Below the pieces are notes generated by a model, which worked only from the letters and a program-made list of their open reading frames with translations, was not told where the DNA came from and ran no database searches. Shown here in pieces: positions 7,358 through 14,438 of a DNA stretch of 33,198 nt. This DNA is from Bacillota bacterium (GTDB taxonomy: Bacteria; Bacillota; Desulfitobacteriia; Desulfitobacteriales; Desulfitobacteriaceae). Position 1 is the first letter of the stretch. Each line of letters begins with the position of its first letter. The stretch is taken from contig JAEWCM010000093.1 of the NCBI GenBank assembly GCA_023390635.1, forward strand, positions 1-33,198, in the 5' to 3' direction. Position numbers and translations under genes: made by a program.

Positions 7358-8432
7358 ATCGCTGAACGTTGAGGTGGTGGTTCCTCCTCCCAACAATAAG
7401 AAGGCTTTGGATCTAGGGATAAGACTGGCACCGGAATCAGCCTGCCTTCCTTTAAAGCTTAATCTGGGAAATTATATTGAGGCAGCAGAGCGGGGAGCGG
7501 ATACCCTGGTGATTACCGGAGGAGTCGGCCCCTGCCGCTTCGGTTATTACGGGGAACTGGCCAAAGAAATTCTCGATCAGGCCGGCTATCCTTATGATGT
7601 CGTCGTGTTGGAGCCTCCGAACGGAAGCTTGCTTGGCCTGGCTAAACGAATAAAGTATCTGGCAGGAGAAAAAAACTCATGGCTGAAAATTGTGCAGGCC
7701 ATTCATTTTGCCTATCACAAAAGCGTGGTGTTGGACCAGATTGAAGATTTTGTGCATCAGGCAAGACCCTATTTAGGGACGACAGTGGAGAACATTTTTA
7801 CCAAGGCACAGTATAAGCTGGCGGAAAAAATGAGTTATGCCGGAGTGGCGGATGTACTTACATGGGTGGAGGAAGCAACAAATATAGAAGAATTTAAGCA
7901 AAGGGCAAAAAACGAAAATCAGTTGCCACTGAAAGTCGGGATTGTTGGTGAAATATATACAATACTCGATTCCTTTACCTCCCTGGATGTGGAAAAATAC
8001 CTGGGAGCACTTGGAGTGGAGGTAGATCGTTCTATTTATCTGTCAGGATGGGTGGGAGAGCATGTCTTCCAAGGTGTTGCCCAGGGACACCGCCCGATGG
8101 GACATTATCCCAAACTGGCCGAGCCCTACTTGAAGCATTTTGTAGGGGGGCACGGGGTGGAAACAGTGGGAGGGGCAGTGGAGTTTGCCCGCTCAAAATA
8201 CGATGGCATTATCCAGATCTTTCCCCTGACCTGCATGCCGGAAATCGTGGCTGCCAGTATTTTGCCGCGTATTCAGGAGGACTACAAAGTACCGATTATG
8301 ACCCTTGTTGTGGATGAACACACAGGAAAAGCAGGGATGGAAACGAGGTTGGAAGCCTTTGTCGATCTTTTGCAGCGTTCCCGTTCCGGCGGGATTTTAA
8401 GAGAGGGTGAATTTGGTTTTGGAGCAAAATAG
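7299..8432 (+). CDS. DUF2229-type protein, dehydratase-like subunit B
   Basis: A 377-residue paralogue of the preceding product. It starts KITFPHMGNAWIVIQTLFES, matching the FPxxxN opening of subunit A, and ends with VDEHTGKAGMETRLEAFVDL, almost identical to the partner's C-terminal motif. Cys49 lies in PESACLPLKL, Cys79 in GGVGPCRFGYYGE and Cys312 in FPLTCMPEI: again three spaced Cys suited to a [4Fe-4S] cluster. Annotation pipelines usually call such proteins 'CoA protein activase' or COG3580/COG3581 members. By analogy with HgdA/HgdB, A and B probably form a heterodimer that receives electrons from the downstream ATPase. The GTG start follows AAGGAGG at 7285-7291 with seven bases of spacing, inside the end of subunit A. 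No CoA-transferase or other pathway gene is next to it, so the substrate is unknown. Confidence 0.8.
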   Translation: MKITFPHMGNAWIVIQTLFESLNVEVVVPPPNNKKALDLGIRLAPESACLPLKLNLGNYIEAAERGADTLVITGGVGPCRFGYYGELAKEILDQAGYPYDVVVLEPPNGSLLGLAKRIKYLAGEKNSWLKIVQAIHFAYHKSVVLDQIEDFVHQARPYLGTTVENIFTKAQYKLAEKMSYAGVADVLTWVEEATNIEEFKQRAKNENQLPLKVGIVGEIYTILDSFTSLDVEKYLGALGVEVDRSIYLSGWVGEHVFQGVAQGHRPMGHYPKLAEPYLKHFVGGHGVETVGGAVEFARSKYDGIIQIFPLTCMPEIVAASILPRIQEDYKVPIMTLVVDEHTGKAGMETRLEAFVDLLQRSRSGGILREGEFGFGAK

Positions 8433-9429
8433 ATATTTCTTAGGAGTCGATGTCGGTTCTGTCAGTACTAATTTTGTGCTTTTGGATGAGAGTGGCAAGG
8501 TAAAGCACACTCTATATCTGCGGACACAGGGACGGCCGATGCCGACGATTCAGGAAGGGCTCAGAGTACTTAGAGAAAAAATTGAACCGGATGCGCAAAT
8601 TTTAGGTGTAGGGACGACAGGAAGTGCCAGGCAATTGGCAGCTACGCTTTTGGGTGCAGATGTGGTCAAGAACGAAATTACCGCTCATGCTGTGGCATCT
8701 TCCCGGATCAACCCACAGGTGCGAACCATCCTGGAAATTGGGGGGCAGGACTCTAAAATTATTTTGCTAAGAGATGGGGTCGTAGTTGATTTTGCTATGA
8801 ATACGGTTTGTGCTGCCGGTACAGGTTCATTTCTTGATCAACAGGCTGCTCGTTTAGGAATACCGATTGATGAGTTTGGCACTATTGCTTTGCAGGCCCG
8901 GAATCCGGTGAGAATTGCCGGACGTTGTTCGGTTTTTGCCGAATCGGATATGATACACAAACAGCAGATGGGGCATGCCATGCCGGATATCTTGGCTGGC
9001 CTGTGCCGGGCTATGGTCCGCAACTATCTTAATAACGTAGGAAAGAATAAAGAAATTGCCGGCCCGATCTTTTTTCAGGGCGGGGTAGCGGCCAATCCGG
9101 GTATTGTAAAAGCTTTTGAACTGGAACTCGGGGCAGAAATTATTGTTCCTGAGCATTTTGGTGTGATGGGAGCTCTGGGAGCAGCTTTTCTGGCTCAGGA
9201 GAAAGTGGCGGCTCAAGGGGTGAAAAGCCGTTTCCGAGGTATGACCGTAGCTCAAACCACGTTTAATGCTCAAAGCTTTGAATGCAACGATTGCAGCAAC
9301 CACTGTGAAGTGATCGAAATCTTGCAGGATAATGAGAATCTGGCCCGCTGGGGAGATCGCTGCGGCAAGTGGTCGGGAAGTTCAGAAAAAAAGGCCAATG
9401 CAAAAGTGACTGTGCATAGAATATCATAA
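8407..9429 (+). CDS. Acyl-CoA dehydratase activase (BadF/BcrA/HgdC-type ATPase)
   Basis: An ASKHA-fold ATPase of about 340 residues that, in characterised relatives, uses ATP hydrolysis to push one electron to a very low potential and pass it to a dehydratase or benzoyl-CoA reductase. Visible motifs: GVDVGSVSTNFVLLD (phosphate 1), GVGTTGSARQLAA, ILEIGGQDSKIILL (about 109-121), NTVCAAGTGSFLDQQAARLG with Cys135, and AGRCSVFAESD with Cys174. Those two Cys bridge a single [4Fe-4S] cluster across the homodimer in HgdC. GGVAANPGIV and GVMGALGAAFLA close the fold. Unusual is a C-terminal extension with Cys293, Cys296, Cys300 and Cys319 (CNDCSNHC and RCGKW). The GTG at 8407 is the longest start; TTG at 8413 or 8419 is equally possible because GAGAGGGTGA overlaps the GTG. 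It overlaps subunit B by 26 bases. Confidence 0.9.
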   Translation: MNLVLEQNRYFLGVDVGSVSTNFVLLDESGKVKHTLYLRTQGRPMPTIQEGLRVLREKIEPDAQILGVGTTGSARQLAATLLGADVVKNEITAHAVASSRINPQVRTILEIGGQDSKIILLRDGVVVDFAMNTVCAAGTGSFLDQQAARLGIPIDEFGTIALQARNPVRIAGRCSVFAESDMIHKQQMGHAMPDILAGLCRAMVRNYLNNVGKNKEIAGPIFFQGGVAANPGIVKAFELELGAEIIVPEHFGVMGALGAAFLAQEKVAAQGVKSRFRGMTVAQTTFNAQSFECNDCSNHCEVIEILQDNENLARWGDRCGKWSGSSEKKANAKVTVHRIS

Positions 9430-9448
9430 TTTTATGAATAATTTTTAT

Positions 9449-9468
9449 ATAACAAATTCAATTGTTAT
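9449..9468. repeat. AT-rich inverted repeat before the lysA promoter
   Basis: ATAACAA (9449-9455) and TTGTTAT (9462-9468) flank a six-base centre, ending two bases before the lysA -35 element. It could be the weak end of the spoVA-activase unit or an operator site. No classical GC-rich terminator was found between the activase stop and the lysA promoter. Confidence 0.25.
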
Positions 9469-9470
9469 GA

Positions 9471-9499
9471 TTGACTACTGTATACAGTTTTGCTATAAT
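9471..9499 (+). promoter_or_regulatory. Sigma-A promoter of the lysA leader
   Basis: TTGACT (9471-9476) and TATAAT (9494-9499) are separated by exactly 17 bases: a near-consensus vegetative promoter. The aptamer begins about 37 bases beyond the -10 element. Confidence 0.88.
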
Positions 9500-9535
9500 C
9501 TATCTCAATATTAAATTGCCTCATCTCTTTGGAGG

Positions 9536-9705
9536 TGTGGTAGAGGCGCAAATGACAAGAGTACCACGGTGAGGTGCGGAGCCGTTGAACCGCTGGGAAA
9601 GGGGATTTTGCCGAAGCCTGAAGACGACCGCAGTTTTCAGAGCTGGGTCTGCAAATAAGATTTGCAGGACTGTCGCACGGCTTGCCGTGTGGAGAACTAC
9701 TCACA
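9536..9705 (+). ncRNA. Lysine riboswitch (L box) aptamer
   Basis: The leader shows the conserved L-box blocks in order: GTAGAGGCGC followed by CAAGAGTA (9540-9573), GAAAGGGGATTTTGCCGAAG (9597-9616), the P4/P5 hairpin GGGTCTGC...GCAGGACTGTC (about 9645-9675) and GGAGAACTAC (9691-9700). The P1 helix is closed by TGTG-GTAG (9536-9543) with CTAC-T-CACA (9697-9705, one bulged base). The aptamer binds L-lysine and, in Firmicutes, usually ends transcription early when lysine is plentiful. The 9741-9768 hairpin fits that expression platform, and the downstream gene makes lysine. Confidence 0.93.
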
Positions 9706-9740
9706 GCAGGGGAAGAGGGTCAATTGTTTCCGTGTAGCCG

Positions 9741-9779
9741 CGGCAACAGAGGACCACCTCTGTTGCCGTATTTGTTATC
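9741..9779 (+). terminator. Riboswitch-controlled terminator upstream of lysA
   Basis: CGGCAACAGAGG (9741-9752) pairs perfectly with CCTCTGTTGCCG (9757-9768) around a four-base loop, followed by TATTTGTTATCTT. The T-run is interrupted, so termination may be leaky. It lies between the aptamer and the lysA ribosome-binding site, the expected place for the lysine-dependent attenuator. The competing antiterminator pairing was not worked out. Confidence 0.75.
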
Positions 9780-9807
9780 TTAAGGGTATTTTGAAGGAGG
9801 AAACAAG

Positions 9808-11142
9808 ATGAGGCTGCACGGTACACAAAGAATTAATGAAGAAGGACACTTGGAAATCGGGGGATGTGACACGGTTGATTTGGCACAAACCTTCGGTACA
9901 CCGCTTTACATTATGGACGAGGCCCATATCCGGGAGATTTGCCGCGAATATTATCAGGCTTTCGTGGAAGGATTGGGAAATTGCCAGGTGATCTATGCTT
10001 CCAAGGCTTTCAGCACAGTGGCAATGTGCAAGATTGTGGAGGAAGAGGGCTTAGGTCTGGATATTGTGTCGGGAGGCGAGTTTTATACCGCTCTGCAGGC
10101 TGATTTTCCCGCTGACCGGATCTATTTCCATGGCAACAATAAATCTGTTCAAGAATTGGAAATGGCCTTGAACCATGGGATCGGGCGGATCGTGGTGGAT
10201 AACTTCCATGAGCTGGAGCTGCTTAACGATATTGCCAAATCCATGAACCGTAAGGCGGATATTATGCTGCGCGTATCACCGGGTGTGGAGGCTCATACCC
10301 ATGAATATATTCAAACAGGTCAGATCGATTCCAAGTTCGGTTTCACCATTCCCAACCGGACGGCGGACAAGGCGATCGATAAGGCGCTTTCCTTATCAAA
10401 TCTGAATGTGAAGGGGCTGCATGCCCACATCGGTTCACAGATTTTTGAATTGGAATCCTTTGCCTATGAAGTGAAGGTGCTGATTGACTATATGGCTTAT
10501 GTCAGGGAGAATTTCGGTTGTGTTTTGCAGGAACTGAACTTAGGCGGCGGCTTTGGTATTTACTATTCTGAAGGGGATGCGCCTGCCCGGATTTCCGACT
10601 ACGGCAAAACCGTCGGCCATGCTGTTGCAGCCGCTTGTGCGGAAAATGCTTTTCCCCGACCCAAGCTCATCGTTGAACCTGGCCGCTCCATTGTAGGAAC
10701 GGCGGGAACGACGCTGTATTCTATCGGCTCAACCAAAGATATTCCTGGAGTACGGAAATATGTGGCCATCGACGGAGGAATGGGAGACAATCCCCGTCCG
10801 GCCCTTTATCAGGCTAAATATGAAGCCGTCCTGGCTAACCGGGCCAATGAACCAGCGGGTGAAAAAGTATCCATTACCGGAAAGTGCTGTGAATCAGGGG
10901 ATATGCTGATTTGGGACATTGAGCTGCCGGTGGTTAAAGCCGGCGATTACCTGGCTGTTTCCAGCACCGGAGCTTACAATTATTCCATGTCGTCAAACTA
11001 TAACCGTTTGCCTCGTCCTGCTGTGGTTTTGGTGAATGACGGCCAGGCGGACATTATTGTGAAAAGAGAAACCTATGAGGATTTAGTACGCAACGATGTG
11101 ATTCCGGCCCGTTTTCATCACATAGAGATGGCCAGCCGCTAG
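9808..11142 (+). CDS. lysA: Diaminopimelate decarboxylase
   Basis: LysA removes the D-carboxylate of meso-diaminopimelate to give L-lysine, the last step of lysine synthesis, in the cytoplasm. The 444-residue fold-type III PLP enzyme has the PLP-lysine motif VIYASKAFST (Lys66), GLHAHIGSQI, the phosphate-binding LNLGGGFGIYY, LIVEPGRSIVG and the substrate/active-site motif KCCESGDML with the catalytic Cys-Glu-Ser triplet from the partner subunit. AAGGAGG precedes the ATG by a standard distance. It is a single-gene unit with its own sigma-A promoter, lysine riboswitch and terminator. In B. subtilis lysA also follows spoVAF, so its place here is an old one. Confidence 0.97.
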   Translation: MRLHGTQRINEEGHLEIGGCDTVDLAQTFGTPLYIMDEAHIREICREYYQAFVEGLGNCQVIYASKAFSTVAMCKIVEEEGLGLDIVSGGEFYTALQADFPADRIYFHGNNKSVQELEMALNHGIGRIVVDNFHELELLNDIAKSMNRKADIMLRVSPGVEAHTHEYIQTGQIDSKFGFTIPNRTADKAIDKALSLSNLNVKGLHAHIGSQIFELESFAYEVKVLIDYMAYVRENFGCVLQELNLGGGFGIYYSEGDAPARISDYGKTVGHAVAAACAENAFPRPKLIVEPGRSIVGTAGTTLYSIGSTKDIPGVRKYVAIDGGMGDNPRPALYQAKYEAVLANRANEPAGEKVSITGKCCESGDMLIWDIELPVVKAGDYLAVSSTGAYNYSMSSNYNRLPRPAVVLVNDGQADIIVKRETYEDLVRNDVIPARFHHIEMASR

Positions 11143-11173
11143 ACTTTTTCTAAAAATAGTATTTAAAGAGCTA

Positions 11174-11222
11174 AAAGGGACTGCCTAAAAGTAATTTTAC
11201 TTTTACGGCAGTCCCTTCTATT
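11174..11222 (+). terminator. Terminator of lysA
   Basis: AAGGGACTGCC (about 11175-11185) pairs with GGCAGTCCCTT (11207-11217), continued inward by TAAAAGTAA with TTACTTTTA. It lies about 30 bases after the lysA stop and is followed by a T-rich stretch. Confidence 0.75.
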
Positions 11223-11321
11223 ATTCTTCCTCTTTTAAGAATAATTTAGCATGTTCTTATGTAAGTATTGGATAAGGTTAGCATACTCTGCTCGAAAATC
11301 AGAAATCCAGTAGCGGAGAAT

Positions 11322-11350
11322 TTGTGAAATCTTTTATTTACTTATATTAC
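11322..11350 (+). promoter_or_regulatory. Candidate promoter of the dms operon
   Basis: TTGTGA (11322-11327) and TATTAC (11345-11350) with a 17-base spacer are the best sigma-A-like pair in the 290-base gap before dmsA. The -10 is imperfect. No clear FNR (TTGAT-N4-ATCAA) or CprK (TTAAT-N4-ATTAA) box was found. Apart from this and the repeat at 11364, positions 11223-11435 show nothing recognisable. Confidence 0.4.
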
Positions 11351-11363
11351 TTAATGGGAGATC

Positions 11364-11390
11364 CTCTAAATAGATGCGATTTATTTGGAG
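11364..11390. promoter_or_regulatory. Imperfect inverted repeat, candidate operator for dms
   Basis: CTCTAAATAG (11364-11373) and TTATTTGGAG (11381-11390) are inverted copies matching at 8 of 10 positions around a 7-base centre. It lies just downstream of the candidate dms promoter, where a repressor or antiterminator would act. It could instead be a weak hairpin in the leader RNA. The cognate regulator is not apparent in the window. Confidence 0.3.
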
Positions 11391-11435
11391 ATTTCCGATA
11401 AAACATCATTAATTTTGTTTTAAGGAGGTCGAAAA

Positions 11436-13838
11436 ATGGACAGCCAAGGCAATGAAGGGAAAAGAAGCTTTACTATCAACAGACGCACTTTTCTCAAGTG
11501 GAGTGCTGCACTGGGCAGCAGTATGTCCCTGATCGGGTGCTCACCCTTTGGAGAGGGAAGCGAAGGGACGGAACAGGACATTGCTCAAGCCGGACAGCGG
11601 CTGGAAGGAACAAAAGTACTTTCTTCCATCTGCTGGCATAATTGTGGAGGGCGATGTCAGATCAAGGGACAGGTGAAAGACGGAGTGGTAGTCAGTTTCA
11701 CCACGGATGATGCAGGCGACGATTCGTGGGACAATCCTCAAGCCAGAGCTTGCTTAAAAGGCAGAGCACAGAGGCAGCGTTTATACCATCCGGACCGTTT
11801 AAAATACCCGATGAAGCGTGTTGGAGAGCGGGGCGAAGGAAAGTTCGAAAGAATTACCTGGGAAGAGGCTCTGGATACGGTGGCCAATGAATTAAAAAGA
11901 ATTATCAAAGAGTATGGAAATGAAGCATTCTATCCTATTTATGCCTCTGGTGTGGGTGGGGTGGTCAGTGGAGGGGCAAGTACCCGATTATTTAACCTAA
12001 TTGGCGGTTATCTGGGTTATTATGGAAATTACAGCCAGGCTAATTATATGTATGCTACTCCGTATATGTTTGGTGAGAACCCGGCAGGAAGTTCCCCAAC
12101 CACCTTTGCGAAGGCAAAGCTGATGGTGCTGTTTGGAGACAATCCTGCGAATACCCGGGTAGGAGGGGTCAATTCTTCTTACTATTTAAAACTGGCGAAG
12201 AAGAACGGAGTTAAGATCATTGTGATTGATCCTCTGCATACGGATACGGTTTCAACCTTTGCCGATCAGTGGATTCCAATCCGGCCGACCACCGATAGCG
12301 CTCTGGCAGCCGCCCTCGCCCACGTGATGGTCACAGAGAATCTTCATAACCAGGCCTTTTTGGATAAATACTGTATCGGCTTTGATGAGGAGCATATGCC
12401 GGAAGGAGTACCGGCGGGAAATTCTTATCTCAGTTATATTATGGGTAAAAAAGATGGCATGGTGAAGACGCCCGAATGGGCGGCAAGCCGATGCGGGATT
12501 CCGGCGGAAACCATCAGACAACTGGCCAGGGAGATGGCAGGAACAAAACCTTGCTTTATTCTCCAGGGCAGGGGGATGCAGCGCCATGCGAACGGAGAAT
12601 TCCAGGCTCTGTCCATTCCTGTTTTGGCGGCGATGACCGGAAATATCGGAATCAGCGGTGGGAATCCGGGACTGTACGAAAGTGGTCCGCCCGTAAAATT
12701 GGGCAAATTCCCCACAGGAGACAATCCGGTCAAACCGAAAATCTCCTTTTTCCTTTTTACAGATGCCATTGACCACGGAAAGGATTTTACCGTGGAGAAC
12801 GCAGGTTTGCAGGGTGGACAAAGCTTAAAAGGCAATATTAAATTCATATGGAATCATGGCGGTAATGCTTTGATCAACCAGCATTCCGATACAGGCCGGA
12901 CTGCCCAATTGTTAAAAGATACGGATAAGGTGGAATTTATTGTCGGACTGGATACATTTATGACACCCAGTATGAAATTTTCCGATATTATCTTGCCTGG
13001 AGCCACTCAATTTGAACAGGATGAAATCATCTCCCGTTCCATGGGAATCGGGCTGGCCATGTATGGGAACAAACTGGTTGATCCTCTGTATGAATGTCGA
13101 ACTACTTACGATATCTGTACGGAATTAGCTGACCGCTTTGGCCTGAAGGCTGACTATACGGAAGGAAAAAGGCAGGAGGATTTCCTTAAAGATGTGATTG
13201 ATGAAGCCAGGAAAAGTCAGGCGGATTTCCCCAGCATGGAAGAATTTAAGGCTAAGGGAATTTATAAAACCAAGCCTAAAGAAGTAATTGCCTATCAATC
13301 CTTTATTGACGATCCGGGGGCTAATCCCTTAAAAACACCCAGTGGAAAAATAGAGATATTCTCCAAGAAGCTGTTTGACATGAATAAGCCGGACGCCATC
13401 CCCCCTATCCCCAAGTATATCGCTGTGGCTGAGGGACCGGAAGGAACGCTTAAAGAAAAATATCCGCTGCAGTGTATCGGCCATCATACCAAGCGCCGGG
13501 TTCATTCCACCTTTGATAATCTGTCCTGGATGGAAGAGGTGGAGGCGCAAGCTGTTTGGATCAACAACCGGGATGCGGCTGACAGAGATATCCGGGATGG
13601 TGAAATGGTTAAAATTTATAATGATCGGGGTGCGATCATCATTCCCGCGAGAATTACTCCTCGGATCATTCCCGGCGTTTGTTCTGTCCCTCAAGGGGCC
13701 TGGTACGATCCGGACAAAGAAGGGATAGACCGGAGAGGTTGTATCAATACACTTACCACATGGCAGCCAACCGCTCTGGCCTGGGGCAATCCTCAGCATA
13801 CGAATTTGGTGCAGATTGAAAAAGTGGAAAAGGCATAG
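11436..13838 (+). CDS. dmsA: DmsA-type molybdopterin oxidoreductase, catalytic subunit (Tat lipoprotein)
   Basis: An 800-residue Mo-bis-MGD oxidoreductase of the DMSO reductase family. The N-terminus has a twin-arginine signal (RRTFLKWS, Arg16-Arg17) that runs into a lipobox LIGC with Cys35, so the mature enzyme is probably exported folded and lipid-anchored on the outer face of the membrane. Cys66, Cys70, Cys74 and Cys106 (C-x3-C-x3-C-x31-C) hold an iron-sulfur cluster. Ser201 in YYGNYSQAN aligns with the region of E. coli DmsA that supplies the serine Mo ligand. Long stretches recall E. coli DmsA, for example KTPEWAASRCGIP, QRHANGEFQALSIPVL, LINQHSDTGRT, TPSGKIEIFSKKL and GNPQHTNLVQIEKV. 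It should reduce an S- or N-oxide or a similar acceptor; the exact substrate is open. AAGGAGG precedes the ATG. Confidence 0.92.
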   Translation: MDSQGNEGKRSFTINRRTFLKWSAALGSSMSLIGCSPFGEGSEGTEQDIAQAGQRLEGTKVLSSICWHNCGGRCQIKGQVKDGVVVSFTTDDAGDDSWDNPQARACLKGRAQRQRLYHPDRLKYPMKRVGERGEGKFERITWEEALDTVANELKRIIKEYGNEAFYPIYASGVGGVVSGGASTRLFNLIGGYLGYYGNYSQANYMYATPYMFGENPAGSSPTTFAKAKLMVLFGDNPANTRVGGVNSSYYLKLAKKNGVKIIVIDPLHTDTVSTFADQWIPIRPTTDSALAAALAHVMVTENLHNQAFLDKYCIGFDEEHMPEGVPAGNSYLSYIMGKKDGMVKTPEWAASRCGIPAETIRQLAREMAGTKPCFILQGRGMQRHANGEFQALSIPVLAAMTGNIGISGGNPGLYESGPPVKLGKFPTGDNPVKPKISFFLFTDAIDHGKDFTVENAGLQGGQSLKGNIKFIWNHGGNALINQHSDTGRTAQLLKDTDKVEFIVGLDTFMTPSMKFSDIILPGATQFEQDEIISRSMGIGLAMYGNKLVDPLYECRTTYDICTELADRFGLKADYTEGKRQEDFLKDVIDEARKSQADFPSMEEFKAKGIYKTKPKEVIAYQSFIDDPGANPLKTPSGKIEIFSKKLFDMNKPDAIPPIPKYIAVAEGPEGTLKEKYPLQCIGHHTKRRVHSTFDNLSWMEEVEAQAVWINNRDAADRDIRDGEMVKIYNDRGAIIIPARITPRIIPGVCSVPQGAWYDPDKEGIDRRGCINTLTTWQPTALAWGNPQHTNLVQIEKVEKA

Positions 13839-13850
13839 GAGGTGGAATCG

Positions 13851-14423
13851 ATGGGCAAACAAATGGGATTTTATATCGATCAGCAGAGTTGTATCGGTTG
13901 TTATACCTGTCAAATCGCCTGTAAAGATAAGAATGATCTGGATGACGGGCAGCTTTGGCGTAAGGTCCATGAGTTTAACGGCGGGAGTACGGACATAGAA
14001 AATGAAGTGTTCCGCAGCAATGTATACGGATACTGGCTTTCCATGGCCTGCAATCATTGTGAGCACCCTAAATGTGTGGAAAACTGTCCCACAGGGGCAA
14101 TGCATAAGCGGGAAGAAGACGGGATTGTTTTAGTTGACCGGGAAAGCTGCATCGGGTGTGGATATTGTGTCTGGTCCTGTCCTTATGGAGCTCCGAAGCT
14201 GATTGATAAACTGTCAAGCAAGTGCAACTTTTGTGTCGATTTGCTGAAGGAAGGAAAAAAACCGGCCTGTGTGGGCGCCTGTTTCATGAGGGCTTTGGAT
14301 TATGGGCCTCTGGACGAACTAAAGGAAAAATACGGATCAGTGGCTGAGGTAAAGGGTCTTCCTTCCGCCGATCTCACCAATCCGTCAGTAGTTATTACAG
14401 CCCATAAAAATGCCATCAAATAG
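13851..14423 (+). CDS. dmsB: DmsB-type iron-sulfur electron-transfer subunit
   Basis: A 190-residue ferredoxin-like subunit that carries electrons from the membrane anchor to DmsA. Sixteen Cys are arranged for four [4Fe-4S] clusters: 14/17/20/24, 67/70/75/79, 100/103/106/110 and 125/128/140/144. It opens GFYIDQQSCIGCYTCQIACK and includes TGAMHKREEDGIV and CPYGAPKLID, as in E. coli DmsB. The last group reads CVGACFMRALDYGPLDELK, where E. coli has Pro rather than Phe after the final Cys. An in-frame GTG at 13842 overlaps the AGGAGG; ATG 13851, eight bases beyond it, is the start. It has no signal peptide and is expected to be exported with DmsA by the Tat system. Confidence 0.94.
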   Translation: MGKQMGFYIDQQSCIGCYTCQIACKDKNDLDDGQLWRKVHEFNGGSTDIENEVFRSNVYGYWLSMACNHCEHPKCVENCPTGAMHKREEDGIVLVDRESCIGCGYCVWSCPYGAPKLIDKLSSKCNFCVDLLKEGKKPACVGACFMRALDYGPLDELKEKYGSVAEVKGLPSADLTNPSVVITAHKNAIK

Positions 14424-14438
14424 AGAGGAGGAATGAAT

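Noticed and set aside
9465..9704. Open frame of 79 codons on the minus strand
   Set aside because: It is the antisense of the lysA promoter and lysine riboswitch, whose structure fully explains the sequence.
11395..11425. CprK dehalobox-like TTAAT...TTTAA before dmsA
   Set aside because: The half-site spacing and bases do not fit TTAAT-N4-ATTAA, and the match overlaps the ribosome-binding site.
12252..12847. Overlapping long minus-strand frames within dmsA
   Set aside because: They are shadows of the molybdoenzyme gene.
13329..14105. 258-codon minus-strand frame across dmsA/dmsB
   Set aside because: It is antisense to two strongly conserved genes and has no motif of its own.
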